Counted from the first letter of the stretch, positions 38,500 to 48,622 are shown. The stretch is 64,000 nucleotides of DNA from Cohnella cholangitidis (GCF_014107495.1 NZ_CP041969.1:3273501-3337500); one strand, 5' to 3'. Numbers and translations: made by a program. Notes: a model not told the origin generated them from the letters alone.

Positions 38500-38880
38500 A
38501 TAAAGGCCAGAATAATTTATGCCGTCGCTATCGTCATCGCAGTCATCTTAGGGATGGGCTCGCGAGTGTATGCCGAATCGCTGCCGGATTTTATTGCCAG
38601 TCATTTCGGCGACGCCTTGTGGGCCGCTATGGTTTATTTTGGGGTTCGCATGCTATTCGTAAACAAGAGCCTTTATTGGGCGATGATTGCCAGCCTGATC
38701 TTCTGCTTCGCAATCGAATTCAGCCAGTTGTACCAAGCGAGTTGGATAAACGGGATCAGAAACACGCTAGTTGGCGGTCTAGTATTGGGAAAAGGATTCG
38801 TGGCTGCGGATTTAGTAAGATACAGCGTCGGAGTTCTGATTTCATTAGGGATAGACAAAATATTACGGAGGGTTGCTTAG
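38500..38880 (+). CDS. DUF2809-type membrane protein with non-standard start
   Basis: 126 residues if translation starts at ATA 38500, ten bases after AAAGGAG and downstream of an in-frame TGA at 38491. The segment KARIIYAVAIVIAVILGMGS forms the first membrane helix normally present in DUF2809 proteins, which use of ATG 38554 would remove. Further motifs are LPDFIASHFGDALWAAMVYF and FAIEFSQLYQ. Four membrane helices are predicted. No ATG, GTG or TTG exists between the stop and ATG 38554, so AUA initiation, or a base error turning ATG into ATA, is proposed. The next gene starts at the base after its stop. Confidence 0.7.
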   Translation: MKARIIYAVAIVIAVILGMGSRVYAESLPDFIASHFGDALWAAMVYFGVRMLFVNKSLYWAMIASLIFCFAIEFSQLYQASWINGIRNTLVGGLVLGKGFVAADLVRYSVGVLISLGIDKILRRVA

Positions 38881-39917
38881 ATGCTGGAGAAACGGGAGAC
38901 CGCTGCATTCGATTCGCTTAAGTCGTACGTAGAACGAATAAACGCGCTCAATGGGGGCACATCGAGTTCATTATTCGTTATTCAGAATCGGGCAATCGTT
39001 GCCGAGCACTACAGCGGAACTCATTCGGACGAAGCGGGAGCACGGGCTACGGGCTGCGATTCCCAGTATAACGTAGCATCCGTGCGGAAAAGTTATATCG
39101 GGTTCGCTGCGGCGTGGGCGCTGAATGAGGGAGCTATTCGTTCCTTCGACGATCCTATTTTGGAATATATGCCGTTAGTTCAGGAAGATAGAGAACTGTT
39201 GATCGGAGTCACGATCCGCCATTTGCTCACGCATACTCATGGTTTGGTCCGAGACGAGAGCGGGCGACTAGTTCGCGCTTTTTCGCCGGGCAACAAGTGG
39301 GACTACAATAATGAAGGTATTCAGCTGTTAACCGATATTCTAACGGAAGCATTAAATACGACGGTGGCCGAATTGTTGGCGTCCAAGGTCTTTCGTCCGC
39401 TTGGATGGCGGGAGACGGGCTGGCGCAGCGAGTATTCGGAAGAGCTGGTGCTCGTCATGCAGGAAGGTCGTGCTTCGCTGCCGCTTAACCCGCGCGTTGA
39501 CGGAAGCAGGGAGAATCTGTTCGTATCGGCGCGCGAGCTCGCCTATTGGGGCTATTTGCATTTGAACGGCGGGAAAATAGCGGGACGCACGCATGTGCCG
39601 GAACAAGTGATCCGAAATGCGACGACTGTCCAGACGCAGGGACAACTGCCGCCGGATCAACCCGGAACGGTTGCCTGTGGTTGATTAAGGAGGGGAAATC
39701 GGCGGAGTGTCTAATAGGAGATCATGTGCCTCAGGGTTCCTATGAAATCGTCGGTTTCTATGGACCGCTTGTATTGGTCGTTCCTCGGCTTGATTTGGTC
39801 GTCGTGAGAATGGCGAATACGCACGGGAATTATGAAGACGATAACGGCTCCTATATCCATTACTTGAAAGAGTTTAGCGATTTGGCCTTAGAAGCGGCCT
39901 CGTTAAATAAGGGCTGA
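38881..39917 (+). pseudogene. Beta-lactamase-family serine hydrolase, frameshifted near its end
   Basis: ATG directly follows the DUF2809 stop, with GGAGGG nine bases upstream. Frame 1 (to 39684) has the SxxK motif SVRK (about 68-71), YNN (about 140) and the HLLTHTHGL signature of class C/PBP-like hydrolases. The C-terminal strands GCLWLIKEGK, DHVPQGSYEIVGFYG and LVVVRMANTHGN lie in another frame up to 39917. Adding one C to the CCC run near 39660-39663 joins them into about 345 residues. No signal peptide is seen, so a cytosolic esterase/peptidase role is likely. Either a recent lesion or a homopolymer read error. Confidence 0.8.
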
Positions 39918-40067
39918 CGGGGCGCTTCGGGACGTTTTCGATTATGCAAGGCGTATGGAGATTTCCACTAATTTGTTTGAGAGTGAGCAAGGAGGAACGC
40001 CGAAGGGTGATGCCTCAATCTATTTACGTACAGATCGTCTAAAGCCGCTAGGAAAAAGTAGAAGGGC

Positions 40068-40106
40068 AAAGGCCGCGAATCTTCTTACGAAGATCTCACG
40101 GCCTTT
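40068..40106. terminator. Bidirectional terminator
   Basis: AAAGGCCG (40068-40075) pairs with CGGCCTTT (40099-40106), between the convergent hydrolase and mannanase genes. Confidence 0.8.
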
Positions 40107-40117
40107 GTGTCATACGC

Positions 40118-43100
40118 TTACTGTTGGGTCACGTCGTCGAGATACACGGTTGCGGTTCCGGTCGAGTCGGCCGGCGTCAGCACCTGTATGCCGAGGGCCT
40201 TCACTTTGTCCTTGTCGGTAACGCCGGACAGATCGAACGTTACCGTATTGAAATCCGTTCCGGCGCAGGCGATCTCGCCGGAGTCGAACCAGCTCCATCC
40301 GTCGCCGGATTGCACGAACAGCTTGAGCTTAACTCCGCTTCCCAAGCTCCCCGCAGCTCCGGGAACGATCTTGACCTTTGCGGTCACCGCGGTTGCGGTG
40401 CCGAGATCGAGCGCGTTCGCGTGGCGAAGCTGGAATTGGCCTCCGCCGAGATCGAAATCGGCTTTCAAAGAATGCGTACCTTTCGCCGCCTCGGCTGCGG
40501 TGGTTTCCAGACCGGCAGCATGAGCCGTGTTATAGGCGCCGTTGCTATCGTTATTGATTGCCCAATTGTCGGCCGAGGTTTCGAAGTCGAAGCTCATTCC
40601 GGCAGGTTGCGCCGCCGTAACGTAGACGTCGTCAACGAAGGCGACCGCCGTTCCCGTGCCTCCGGCAACGGGCTCGATCTTCACTCCGATCGATTGGATG
40701 GTATCCAGATTGGCGATTCCTCCAAGAGGAATGGATAGGGTCGTAAAACCGTTGGAATCGACCGCAGCCGGGGTTCCGCTATCGTGCCATTCCCATGCCG
40801 ATCCGACCTTGATGTAAAGACGCGCGTTTGCTTGACCTGAGGATAGCTTGACTTTAACGCTAATCGCGCTTGCCGCGGACAAGTCTAAGGCTGCAACCTT
40901 CGTGAATTCGAATCCGGTGCCCGCCAGGGAGAAGGTCGAGGCCATGGAATGCGTACCTTCCGCCGCGGCATCGGTCGTGATGGAAGGCGCCGTTGCGCTC
41001 GCTTCGTTCACTTCTACGTTCCAACCCGAAGTATCCGTCTCGAAACCGTATAGAGTGCCAGCGGGAGCCGGATTGCTGCCGGAGCCGCCACCGCCGTTAG
41101 GCACGCCGCCCGTACCGTCGTTAATCGCTTTAATGTCATCGAAGTACAAGGAGCTGGATAGCGTTGCGCCTCCTACCGAGTTAACGTAGATGGACATTTC
41201 CTGAACGTTCTTAAGGCTGACTTTGTTGATTTTCTTGCCTGCATTGCCCGTATCCCATGGGGCAACCGCGAATTCATTGAAGTGAAGGTTTACCCACCCC
41301 GGCGTAGCGGCGGCCAGCGACGGATAAGCCTCGAAGGAAACTCCGTCGACCTTCAGTTGAATGACGAGCTTCTGGTTCGATCCGTCCGGCGCGAGCCAGA
41401 ACCTCAAGTGGTTGAAGCCGGACCAATCGACGCCGCCAAGCGATTTGGTTACGCCCGCGTATCCCGAACCGGCAAGCGTGTAATCGAGTTTCATCGCATA
41501 GTTGCCGCCGCTCTTGTGAGCCCCATCCAGCGTAACGGCGGTCGAATCTCCGCCGGCGTGAATGATTTTGGCTGCAAGGGCCGCATCGCTGCCTTGGTAC
41601 GATTCGAAGTCGTCGACGAGCGCGGGATCCTGAGGCGCTTCGGCGTATACGCTGAACAATCGGATGTTGTCGACAAATATAGATCCATTATGGTTTAGTT
41701 CGCTGCCGACAAGGGAAAGGGCTAGTCCGGTGGCCGCCGACGATTTCGCGGGATCGTTCAGATCGATGACCGGAGAGTACTTGGCGTATGCGATACCGCC
41801 GATCGTCTCCGTCGGCAAGTCGGTAAGCTTCGTCACGGTCGTCGTCATGCCGTATTTCGTATCCCAATCTCCCGGCAGCATGGCGATTGCCCGTATGCTC
41901 GCATTAGCGCTTTTGCTTCCCGCGGTTAAAGGAATCCATGCGTCCAGCTTGACTCTCTTCACGTCGGCGATCGTCACCGTATCCGACAGATTGGAGAACT
42001 CCAGCTTCAGCTCCTGCCAAGTATCGGAATACACGGCATTGCTAACGCTTAGCTCTAGAGCTTTGTTGCCCCCAAGCTCGCCATGGGATAACGTTAATCC
42101 GATGGTGTCGGGATACGTTCCGTTGTTCTGAATTCCCGTGATATTCGAATCGAACGGGAAGGATTTCATTAAGATTTCGTCCACCTTCACGAATACGGTA
42201 ACGGTTTGCTGCAGAACGGTGTTATCCGGTTTGTACACCTTCACCGTAATGTCGGCGGTTTTGCCGTTAAAGCGGGCTGCGGGCGACCAATCCGCCGTAT
42301 AGAAGAACCGGTCTGCGTCAAGCGTCATCGGGATTTCCGCGCTCGACCCTTCGACCGAATACACGACCTTGACCGGATTGACGTTTAGCGCGCGTGCCCG
42401 AATAACCGTCGTCGCATCGCGAACCGTGCCGTTGTCCGTCGGAGAAACAACGTGCATCAGAGGTTGTTCATTGGCTGTCGTGGCCGGTTTGTTGTATACG
42501 CCTTTCACTTCGTTAAGGAAGCCGGTATAAGGATCATTGTAGTAATCGATAAAGTCGGGCAGCAGTTCATGATCGCCTAAACCATTCGGCGCATTGCGAT
42601 AAGGCACGAACAGATTATTGCCCAGCCCGAAGTTCGCCCAAGTCTGCATATAGGCGATCCGTTTCGCGTCCGGATCGGACTTGATCGCTTGCAGCAGGCG
42701 AGTGAACCACTCGGTATCTGCGTTCCCTGTCGTCAACATCCCGGCAGGGCTATAGCCGAACTCGGAGAAGGTGGCGATCTTGCCTTTGCGATCCGCCAGC
42801 TTGGAGATCATCTTAAGGTCGGCGACAAGACCGGATAGGAAGCCGGCGGTTCCCGGCGTTTGCTGATTGTCGTATTGATCCATTCCTAGAACGTCCACGT
42901 AATCGTCGCCGGGGTAAGTGGTCATATAGGAGCTTTCGGATCCCCCGAACGTGCCGTTAGGAGAGAACGCGTACAGGAAATTGTGCACGCCTTTCTTATC
43001 CCGCAAATATTCGACCGTATATCGGAATATTTCTACGTACTGGCTAGTAGACGTCGTCTTGGCGCCCCACCAGAACCAGCCGCCGTTCTGTTCGTGGAAC

Positions 43101-44806
43101 GGACGGAACAGGATCGGGATCAGCTTGCCGTTATCATCCTTGGCATTGTTGGCGAACAGGGCGATATTATCGAGATATTCGTTATACTCCGCATTCTTGT
43201 CGCCGCCCGGCAAAATATGCTCGACGACCGATCCCGTCGTATCGTTAAAGCTGCCTCCGGTTACGAAGTTCGGCATGTGGGCGCTGAGCGTAACGATCCC
43301 GCCGATCTTGTGAACGGCTTTTACCGATTCGATCAAGTTGGCTCGGCTTTGTTCGAGATTGCCCGCCACGCCCGGTTTTTCTTTTCCTTCGAGGCTGAGC
43401 GTATCCCAACCGAATACGGCAGGGAAATCTCCGACCGAGTTTTTGACTTCGGATTGGAGTCCGGTCGCCGCAGATGTTAGCGTGAGGCCTTCATCGGTCG
43501 CGTGCTGGTGACCGAACAGCAGCTGCTTGCCGCGAGTCTCGTTCAGGTAGAGGAATAACGATCGGGTATCCGCGGTAGCATTCGAGTCTACGAGGTTAAT
43601 AACGGGAGTCGTTACGCCGCCGCCGCTACCATACCCGCCTCCGTATACGCCTCCGCCACCGGAGGAAGCGCCTCCGCCCAGCGCGGTAACTACGCCGTTC
43701 ACGACGGAGTACTCGCCTTTCGCGACCGGTTTGCCGTTAACGATCGTATTCTCGTTAGTAACGATTAGTTTCTTGACGGACGCTCCCGCATGAAGAATGA
43801 GTTCCGATGTAGAGCTTAGCGTCAGATTTTCGACCGCCGCTCCCTGGCCAAGCTCGACGATCGAAGCGTTCTCGGTGACGATGCTGCCGACGGCCGATTG
43901 TCCGCTCAGAATCAGGTGGACTTTGCCGTCCGGGCGATTAACGACGATGACGGGCAACGAGGAATCCTTAACGGTGATCGAATTCTCTCCGCCGCCGTTC
44001 ACGAAGGTCGTCCCTTTTACCGTGACATGATCCAGTGTCGCATCGCCGTCGCCTATTCCCGATGCAAGATACAAGTTTTTGGAGATTTCAGAATTGCGGA
44101 GCGTGACGTCGGATGCGTTAATGACGGCGTGTCCGATTACTTTGCCGTCCGAGTATTCGCCGCTCTTCCAGTAAAAAGCTCCGATAAGCTTGTCGACGAG
44201 GCTGACGACTTCTGCCCGTTTAATGAACCCGTTAGGGCCGAACGTGCCGTTAGCGTAGCCGCTAATGACTCCTTCCAGAGCATTGATGGCGTCTTTGGCA
44301 TAACCGGCGATTTGACCGGCATCCTTGAATCCGCCCGCGAACGAGGCGTTCGCAGAGGCCTTAAGAGAGAAAGCCCTGGAAAGCAAAGTAACCGCATCCT
44401 GACGGGTAATCCGCTCCAGAGGTTTGGCTTCGTTGTTCGGGAATCCCGTGTAATATCCGGCTTCCTTGGCGATCAGGAGCGATTCCGCATACCACGCCTT
44501 TGCAGGAACGTCGCTAAACGACGTGGGGGACGACTTCTTAAATCCGAACAAACGGTTAACGACAGTGACGAATTCCGCTCGCGTCATCTCGCCGTTCGGT
44601 TGGAACGAACCGTCTTTCGTCCCCTTTAACACGCCATAAGAGTTCCATTTTTCGATTGCGGCTTGCGCCCAATGCCCTTGAATGTCAGAGACGTCATTTC
44701 CCGGCTTAGAGGAATCCGAACTAGCCCATGCCGCCGAAGTAAACGTGGAAACGACCATCGTTAAGACCAGGGCGAGGACAAGTCCGATTCGTAATTTCTT
44801 GTTCAT
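40118..44806 (-). CDS. SLH-anchored GH26 beta-mannanase with CBMs
   Basis: 1562 residues from ATG 44806 (AAGGAGAG seven bases upstream). Signal peptide 1-29; three SLH domains (about 35-215; HWAQAAIEKW, TRAEFVTVVNRLF) for cell-wall attachment; a beta-helix-like spacer (about 225-375) and a Gly-rich linker. The GH26 catalytic domain (about 400-760) has LLFGHQHATDEG, acid/base Glu in LFRPFHEQNGGWFWW (about 567) and nucleophile Glu in IATFSEFGYSP (about 680). Several jelly-roll carbohydrate-binding modules follow: one CBM27-like, one FESYQGSD...type, and two related FETxxxxW modules at the end. It degrades beta-mannan at the cell surface. A LacI-type palindrome lies upstream. Confidence 0.93.
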   Translation of the reverse strand: MNKKLRIGLVLALVLTMVVSTFTSAAWASSDSSKPGNDVSDIQGHWAQAAIEKWNSYGVLKGTKDGSFQPNGEMTRAEFVTVVNRLFGFKKSSPTSFSDVPAKAWYAESLLIAKEAGYYTGFPNNEAKPLERITRQDAVTLLSRAFSLKASANASFAGGFKDAGQIAGYAKDAINALEGVISGYANGTFGPNGFIKRAEVVSLVDKLIGAFYWKSGEYSDGKVIGHAVINASDVTLRNSEISKNLYLASGIGDGDATLDHVTVKGTTFVNGGGENSITVKDSSLPVIVVNRPDGKVHLILSGQSAVGSIVTENASIVELGQGAAVENLTLSSTSELILHAGASVKKLIVTNENTIVNGKPVAKGEYSVVNGVVTALGGGASSGGGGVYGGGYGSGGGVTTPVINLVDSNATADTRSLFLYLNETRGKQLLFGHQHATDEGLTLTSAATGLQSEVKNSVGDFPAVFGWDTLSLEGKEKPGVAGNLEQSRANLIESVKAVHKIGGIVTLSAHMPNFVTGGSFNDTTGSVVEHILPGGDKNAEYNEYLDNIALFANNAKDDNGKLIPILFRPFHEQNGGWFWWGAKTTSTSQYVEIFRYTVEYLRDKKGVHNFLYAFSPNGTFGGSESSYMTTYPGDDYVDVLGMDQYDNQQTPGTAGFLSGLVADLKMISKLADRKGKIATFSEFGYSPAGMLTTGNADTEWFTRLLQAIKSDPDAKRIAYMQTWANFGLGNNLFVPYRNAPNGLGDHELLPDFIDYYNDPYTGFLNEVKGVYNKPATTANEQPLMHVVSPTDNGTVRDATTVIRARALNVNPVKVVYSVEGSSAEIPMTLDADRFFYTADWSPAARFNGKTADITVKVYKPDNTVLQQTVTVFVKVDEILMKSFPFDSNITGIQNNGTYPDTIGLTLSHGELGGNKALELSVSNAVYSDTWQELKLEFSNLSDTVTIADVKRVKLDAWIPLTAGSKSANASIRAIAMLPGDWDTKYGMTTTVTKLTDLPTETIGGIAYAKYSPVIDLNDPAKSSAATGLALSLVGSELNHNGSIFVDNIRLFSVYAEAPQDPALVDDFESYQGSDAALAAKIIHAGGDSTAVTLDGAHKSGGNYAMKLDYTLAGSGYAGVTKSLGGVDWSGFNHLRFWLAPDGSNQKLVIQLKVDGVSFEAYPSLAAATPGWVNLHFNEFAVAPWDTGNAGKKINKVSLKNVQEMSIYVNSVGGATLSSSLYFDDIKAINDGTGGVPNGGGGSGSNPAPAGTLYGFETDTSGWNVEVNEASATAPSITTDAAAEGTHSMASTFSLAGTGFEFTKVAALDLSAASAISVKVKLSSGQANARLYIKVGSAWEWHDSGTPAAVDSNGFTTLSIPLGGIANLDTIQSIGVKIEPVAGGTGTAVAFVDDVYVTAAQPAGMSFDFETSADNWAINNDSNGAYNTAHAAGLETTAAEAAKGTHSLKADFDLGGGQFQLRHANALDLGTATAVTAKVKIVPGAAGSLGSGVKLKLFVQSGDGWSWFDSGEIACAGTDFNTVTFDLSGVTDKDKVKALGIQVLTPADSTGTATVYLDDVTQQ

Positions 44807-44959
44807 TTCAACTCTCCTTATTATTGAATGCGTTTTCATAATATAGACTAACAAGTAATAACAAAAATCGACAAAACAATCAGGGTAGAACGAGAGTCGG
44901 CCCTCCTTCGTTGGATGCTACGGATCGAAAATGCTAATAAACGCCTACATACCACTCGT

Positions 44960-44977
44960 TTGTAAGCGCTTTTACAA
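44960..44977. promoter_or_regulatory. LacI/CcpA-type operator upstream of the mannanase
   Basis: TTGTAAGCGCTTTTACAA is a near-perfect palindrome around a central CG, about 155 bases upstream of the mannanase start. It resembles cre or LacI-family sites. No LacI gene is in the window, so CcpA or a remote repressor is possible. Confidence 0.55.
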
Positions 44978-45114
44978 GAGATTATAGCTTAATGGCAGGA
45001 AAATTATAGAGGTCTGAATTGGTTTTTATTGTGTTCGTTTGTTGTTGTTTGTTAGGTTTCCTTGAGGGGGCAGAAAAAGTTTTGTTAGGTAGTTCGAAAT
45101 GGAGGGAGAGGAGT

Positions 45115-45151
45115 CATGGACAACTCCGGTAGGCCATAGTCGTTGTCCATG
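45115..45151 (-). terminator. Hairpin after the AraC-type regulator
   Basis: CATGGACAAC pairs perfectly with GTTGTCCATG (45142-45151) a few bases downstream of the regulator stop. No T tract follows, so termination is only likely. Confidence 0.5.
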
Positions 45152-45157
45152 ATCGTG

Positions 45158-46750
45158 CTAGATTTGCGATCGGTACTCCGAGGGGGTCATTCCGACTCTC
45201 TTCTTGAATATCCGGCTGAAATATTTGTCGTCCTGGTAGCCGACCAGATTGGCAATCTCGTAGGTTTTCCCGTTCGTAGTCGTTAAGAGCGACTTGGCTT
45301 GCTCTATGCGTACGTGGGTAATGTAGTCCGTAATGTTCGTGGACTCCACTTGTTTGAACAAGAAGCTCAAATATACCGGGGAGAGGAACACTTCGGCGGC
45401 AATCGTTTCGAGCGTAATATTGCTTCCGTAATTGGCGAGGATGTACTCTTTGATTTTCTCGACGACGGCGTTTTTTCCGGATTTCCGCAAGCTTTGCGTC
45501 AAAGCCAGCAGCTTGAACAGAAATCCGCGCAGCAATTGGGCCAATTCATCGATCGTGTTGGCCTTGAAGACCAGCTCGATATCCTCGCCGGAGAGCAGTT
45601 CGTCCAGTTGGAGCTGGGGGTGCATCTCAACCATGACGTGGGTAGCCGCGATCATTTGCTGCAGGCTTAACGTTTTCGTTTCATGCTGGGTAAGCCCTTG
45701 ATCCTTCAAAGACGAGAGGAAGGAAGTCAGCCAATCTTCCAAGCCGTTGGCGTTGCATACCCGAATAGACATGACGAGGTTCTCGTCTTGAAGGGGGGAA
45801 TGATTCTTGCCCGTCAAGACGCCGCCCTGTTCTATCTCTAGATCGTCAACGCATATGACTTGGTTGGCGCCGGTGTAATATTTATATTGCAGCGCGATTT
45901 TGGCGTTCTCGTACGCCGTTTTACAGTCGCTGAGCAAGCTTGCGCAATGTCCGGATACTCCGATCGTAGCTCCAAGCCGCAGCGCGGCTTGAAGATTGGC
46001 GATTAGTTGCCGAAGAAGCGAACGAAGCTGGGGAAGCTGCTCCTCGGCGTCGATGTTGCACAGGATAATGAACCGCCGGGATTGTTCTTGGAATACAGCC
46101 TTGGCCGTCCAAGCTTCGAACGTTTCTTCGATAATGTTGGCGACGGCAAAATGGATCAGATGGTGATCTTCGACGGTGTACCGGTCAAGCTTACCCGTGT
46201 CATCCTCGATCTCCAACAGGCATACGCGAAACGGCCCGGATTGGATAGGGAGCCTTAAATACTCCGTTTTCTCCCGGAATATCTCTTGTTTCTGCTTGGT
46301 TCCGTCGATGAGGCTGTGAAGGAATCGCTCGACCATGACGGGGAAGTTCTCCTTCATCTGCCGCTTCAACGCGATCTCGGATTCCCATTCTTTCTTAACG
46401 CGCAGAATAACCTCCAGAAAGTGTTCCAGATCGGGCGGCTTAAGCAGGTAGTCGGATGCTCCGAGTTGGAGCGCTTGCTGGGCATACATGAATTCGTCAT
46501 AGCTGCTTAGAATGATCGACTTGAGCTGAATTTGACGCGCGGCGATCTCCCTCAGCAACTGCAAGCCGTCCATTAACGGCATTTGGCAATCCACGATAAT
46601 CAAATCCGGACGATGGGCCTCTATCATAGCCAACGCCTCTACGCCGTTATCCGCGGTTCCTGCCCATTCGAACCCGTACTCCTCCCATGGAATAAGCTTT
46701 CGCAGCCCGATGCATACGATGGGCTCATCATCGATGACTATGACTTTCAT
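45158..46750 (-). CDS. Response regulator, AraC-type output (YesN-like)
   Basis: 530 residues. The receiver domain (about 1-120) has the acidic pocket VIDDEP, phospho-acceptor Asp in IIVDCQMPLMDG (about 55) and Lys in DYLLKPPD. A long middle region follows, and the C-terminal two helix-turn-helix AraC domain (about 430-530) has NITLETIAAEVFLSPVYLSF and the signature DDKYFSRIFKKRVGMTPSEYR. Its first 23 bases overlap the upstream kinase gene, forming a standard YesM/YesN pair. It probably activates the adjacent divergent sugar-import operon. Confidence 0.92.
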   Translation of the reverse strand: MKVIVIDDEPIVCIGLRKLIPWEEYGFEWAGTADNGVEALAMIEAHRPDLIIVDCQMPLMDGLQLLREIAARQIQLKSIILSSYDEFMYAQQALQLGASDYLLKPPDLEHFLEVILRVKKEWESEIALKRQMKENFPVMVERFLHSLIDGTKQKQEIFREKTEYLRLPIQSGPFRVCLLEIEDDTGKLDRYTVEDHHLIHFAVANIIEETFEAWTAKAVFQEQSRRFIILCNIDAEEQLPQLRSLLRQLIANLQAALRLGATIGVSGHCASLLSDCKTAYENAKIALQYKYYTGANQVICVDDLEIEQGGVLTGKNHSPLQDENLVMSIRVCNANGLEDWLTSFLSSLKDQGLTQHETKTLSLQQMIAATHVMVEMHPQLQLDELLSGEDIELVFKANTIDELAQLLRGFLFKLLALTQSLRKSGKNAVVEKIKEYILANYGSNITLETIAAEVFLSPVYLSFLFKQVESTNITDYITHVRIEQAKSLLTTTNGKTYEIANLVGYQDDKYFSRIFKKRVGMTPSEYRSQI

Positions 46751-48530
46751 ATAGGCTCACCCATTCCTCTTCGTTGTGGATCATCGGCAAACGAATCATG
46801 ACGGTCGTTCCCTCGCCGATCCTGCTAGTTATCCGTAACCGATATTCTTCTCCGAACAGCATCGTCAGCCGTTCGTTCACGTTCTTGATCCCGTATCCGC
46901 CGCTGCTTGCGGGAGATACCTCCAAAAGCGCGGCCACTTGCCGCTCTTCCATGCCTTTGCCGTTATCCTCCACGGTGAACACGATTCCTTCGTCCCTAAT
47001 GGCACCGGAGATCCGAAGGATGCCCTCTCCTCCGCGCTTCGTATCGAAGGAATGAAGGATCGCGTTCTCGACGATGGGCTGCAGAAGCAGCTTGGAGGTC
47101 AGATAGGGCTCAACGGCGGGCTCGATATCGTACTCCACCTTGAAACGATGCGGGAACCGCGCTTGTTGTATATTGACGTAGGCTTTGATTTGGTTGATTT
47201 CGTTTTCCAGCTTGTAATAATCGTTCCCGCGGTTAAGCGATAAACGAAACAGCTGGCTAAGCGACTTGACGACTTCCGCGGTATCGTTATCTCCATTGAT
47301 CTTGGAATTGAGAAAAATATAATCGAGCGTGTTATACAGAAAATGGGGTTCGATCTGGGCTTGAAGCGTCTTCAACTCGATCATCTTCTGATTCGTCTGG
47401 CTGATATATACTTTCTGGATAAGCTCGTTTAACTCGGCGACCATCTGGTTGTATTTTTGCGTAAGCAGTCCAACTTCGTCTTTGGACTCGACGGGCACCT
47501 TCTGGTTGAAGTCCCCTCTCTTGAAATTGTTCATCGACCTCAGCAATTTCTGAATAGGCGAAGTCACGTTGCGGGACAGAAAAACGGACAACAACCCTAC
47601 GATAAGCAAGAGAGAGGCGGACGCAATCAGAGTAAACCGCAATAGCACTTGGTGCTGAAGCCGTATTTCCTGCAAGGGAGTTAGACTGACTACGCTCCAT
47701 TCGTAGGGCTCGACCTGAGCCGTGGATACGTAATAGTCTCTGTCGTTCACGCGGATAACCGGATCGGCATCGGGATCGATCAACCTCTTTTTAAATTCGA
47801 GATCCCCGTTGCGATAATATTCGATATCCCGGCTCTTCTGGTTGCTGGCCACCAGGTTGAAGTTGTCGTCGATCAACAGCAATTGAGTGGACTGGCTGAT
47901 CTCGATATCTTGAATGGAATTCAACAGAGCATCGCGGCGGATCCCCATGAAGAGCATCCCCAGCTTCTGGTCGGCATCGTAGATGTTCGTTATGCGTCGT
48001 CCGATCATGATTTCGTTGTACTGTTGCAAATACGGGAAAAGAGGATCGCTGGAGAACATCCAGTTCGCTTCCCCCGCTTTGGCCGCGGTTACGATGTAAG
48101 TCGGAGTCTCCATTAACTGTTGGTAGGGAATCACTTCCCGATAAAAATCGTTGAAATCGCGGTACAGAAAGCCGTTCTCGCCATACACGATAATGAACGA
48201 GATGTAGTTTTTGGCGACCTTCAAGTTGGACAAGTAGGACACCATCGTCTGTTGCGCGCGATTGTATTCGTCGGGTTTAGGTTGGTTCAGCAGATTCTGG
48301 AAAGTCTCGTTGTTCATGATATAAGATGAAATATCCTGAACGTCGTCGAGCATCAGCTTAATGTTGCTCTCGATCAGGCCGATCGTCTGGTTCTGCTGGG
48401 TGAGCACCTGTTTCTCCAACAGCTTGGTAGAATTGAAATACGAGAAGATTCCCAAGCTTAGCAAGGGGATGAGCACGACGAGGATAAAGTAGAGAAAGAT
48501 TTTTGTTTGGAGTTTTTGAAACAGCTTCAT
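46728..48530 (-). CDS. Sensor histidine kinase (YesM-like)
   Basis: 600 residues from ATG 48530, preferred because GGAGGG lies seven bases upstream. Two membrane helices (about 10-32 and 290-312) flank a Cache-like extracellular sensor. A HAMP domain follows (about 315-365), then the His_kinase segment with phospho-acceptor His in LQAQIEPHFLYNTLD and an HATPase (IVENAILHSFD, DNGKGM, GYGIKNVNERL). Co-transcribed with the AraC-type regulator. Such kinases usually sense an extracellular oligosaccharide or its binding protein; the next-door importer suggests the same substrate. Confidence 0.92.
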   Translation of the reverse strand: MKLFQKLQTKIFLYFILVVLIPLLSLGIFSYFNSTKLLEKQVLTQQNQTIGLIESNIKLMLDDVQDISSYIMNNETFQNLLNQPKPDEYNRAQQTMVSYLSNLKVAKNYISFIIVYGENGFLYRDFNDFYREVIPYQQLMETPTYIVTAAKAGEANWMFSSDPLFPYLQQYNEIMIGRRITNIYDADQKLGMLFMGIRRDALLNSIQDIEISQSTQLLLIDDNFNLVASNQKSRDIEYYRNGDLEFKKRLIDPDADPVIRVNDRDYYVSTAQVEPYEWSVVSLTPLQEIRLQHQVLLRFTLIASASLLLIVGLLSVFLSRNVTSPIQKLLRSMNNFKRGDFNQKVPVESKDEVGLLTQKYNQMVAELNELIQKVYISQTNQKMIELKTLQAQIEPHFLYNTLDYIFLNSKINGDNDTAEVVKSLSQLFRLSLNRGNDYYKLENEINQIKAYVNIQQARFPHRFKVEYDIEPAVEPYLTSKLLLQPIVENAILHSFDTKRGGEGILRISGAIRDEGIVFTVEDNGKGMEERQVAALLEVSPASSGGYGIKNVNERLTMLFGEEYRLRITSRIGEGTTVMIRLPMIHNEEEWVSLYESHSHR

Positions 48531-48606
48531 GGCGGGACCCTCCCGGAAGTACGACAAGGATGCTTATGGTGGCAAGCTTAACAAAAATAAAAAAGGGTTA
48601 CAATCC

Positions 48607-48622
48607 TCGCAAACGTTTGCGA
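48607..48622. promoter_or_regulatory. Perfect 16-bp palindrome upstream of the sugar importer
   Basis: TCGCAAACGTTTGCGA lies between the divergent kinase and binding-protein genes. It has the central CG and A/T arms of LacI-family operators. Confidence 0.55.

Noticed and set aside
38490..38921. 143-codon frame starting ATGAGTTCCTAT
   Set aside because: Its ATG overlaps the ribosome site, and the overlapping DUF2809 frame has membrane helices and family motifs; this frame reads as Arg-rich noise.
43898..44629. 243-codon plus-strand frame opposite the mannanase
   Set aside because: Antisense shadow of the SLH/beta-helix region, without ribosome site or motifs.
46938..48329. Plus-strand frames opposite the YesM-type kinase
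   Set aside because: Shadows of a clearly coding minus-strand gene.
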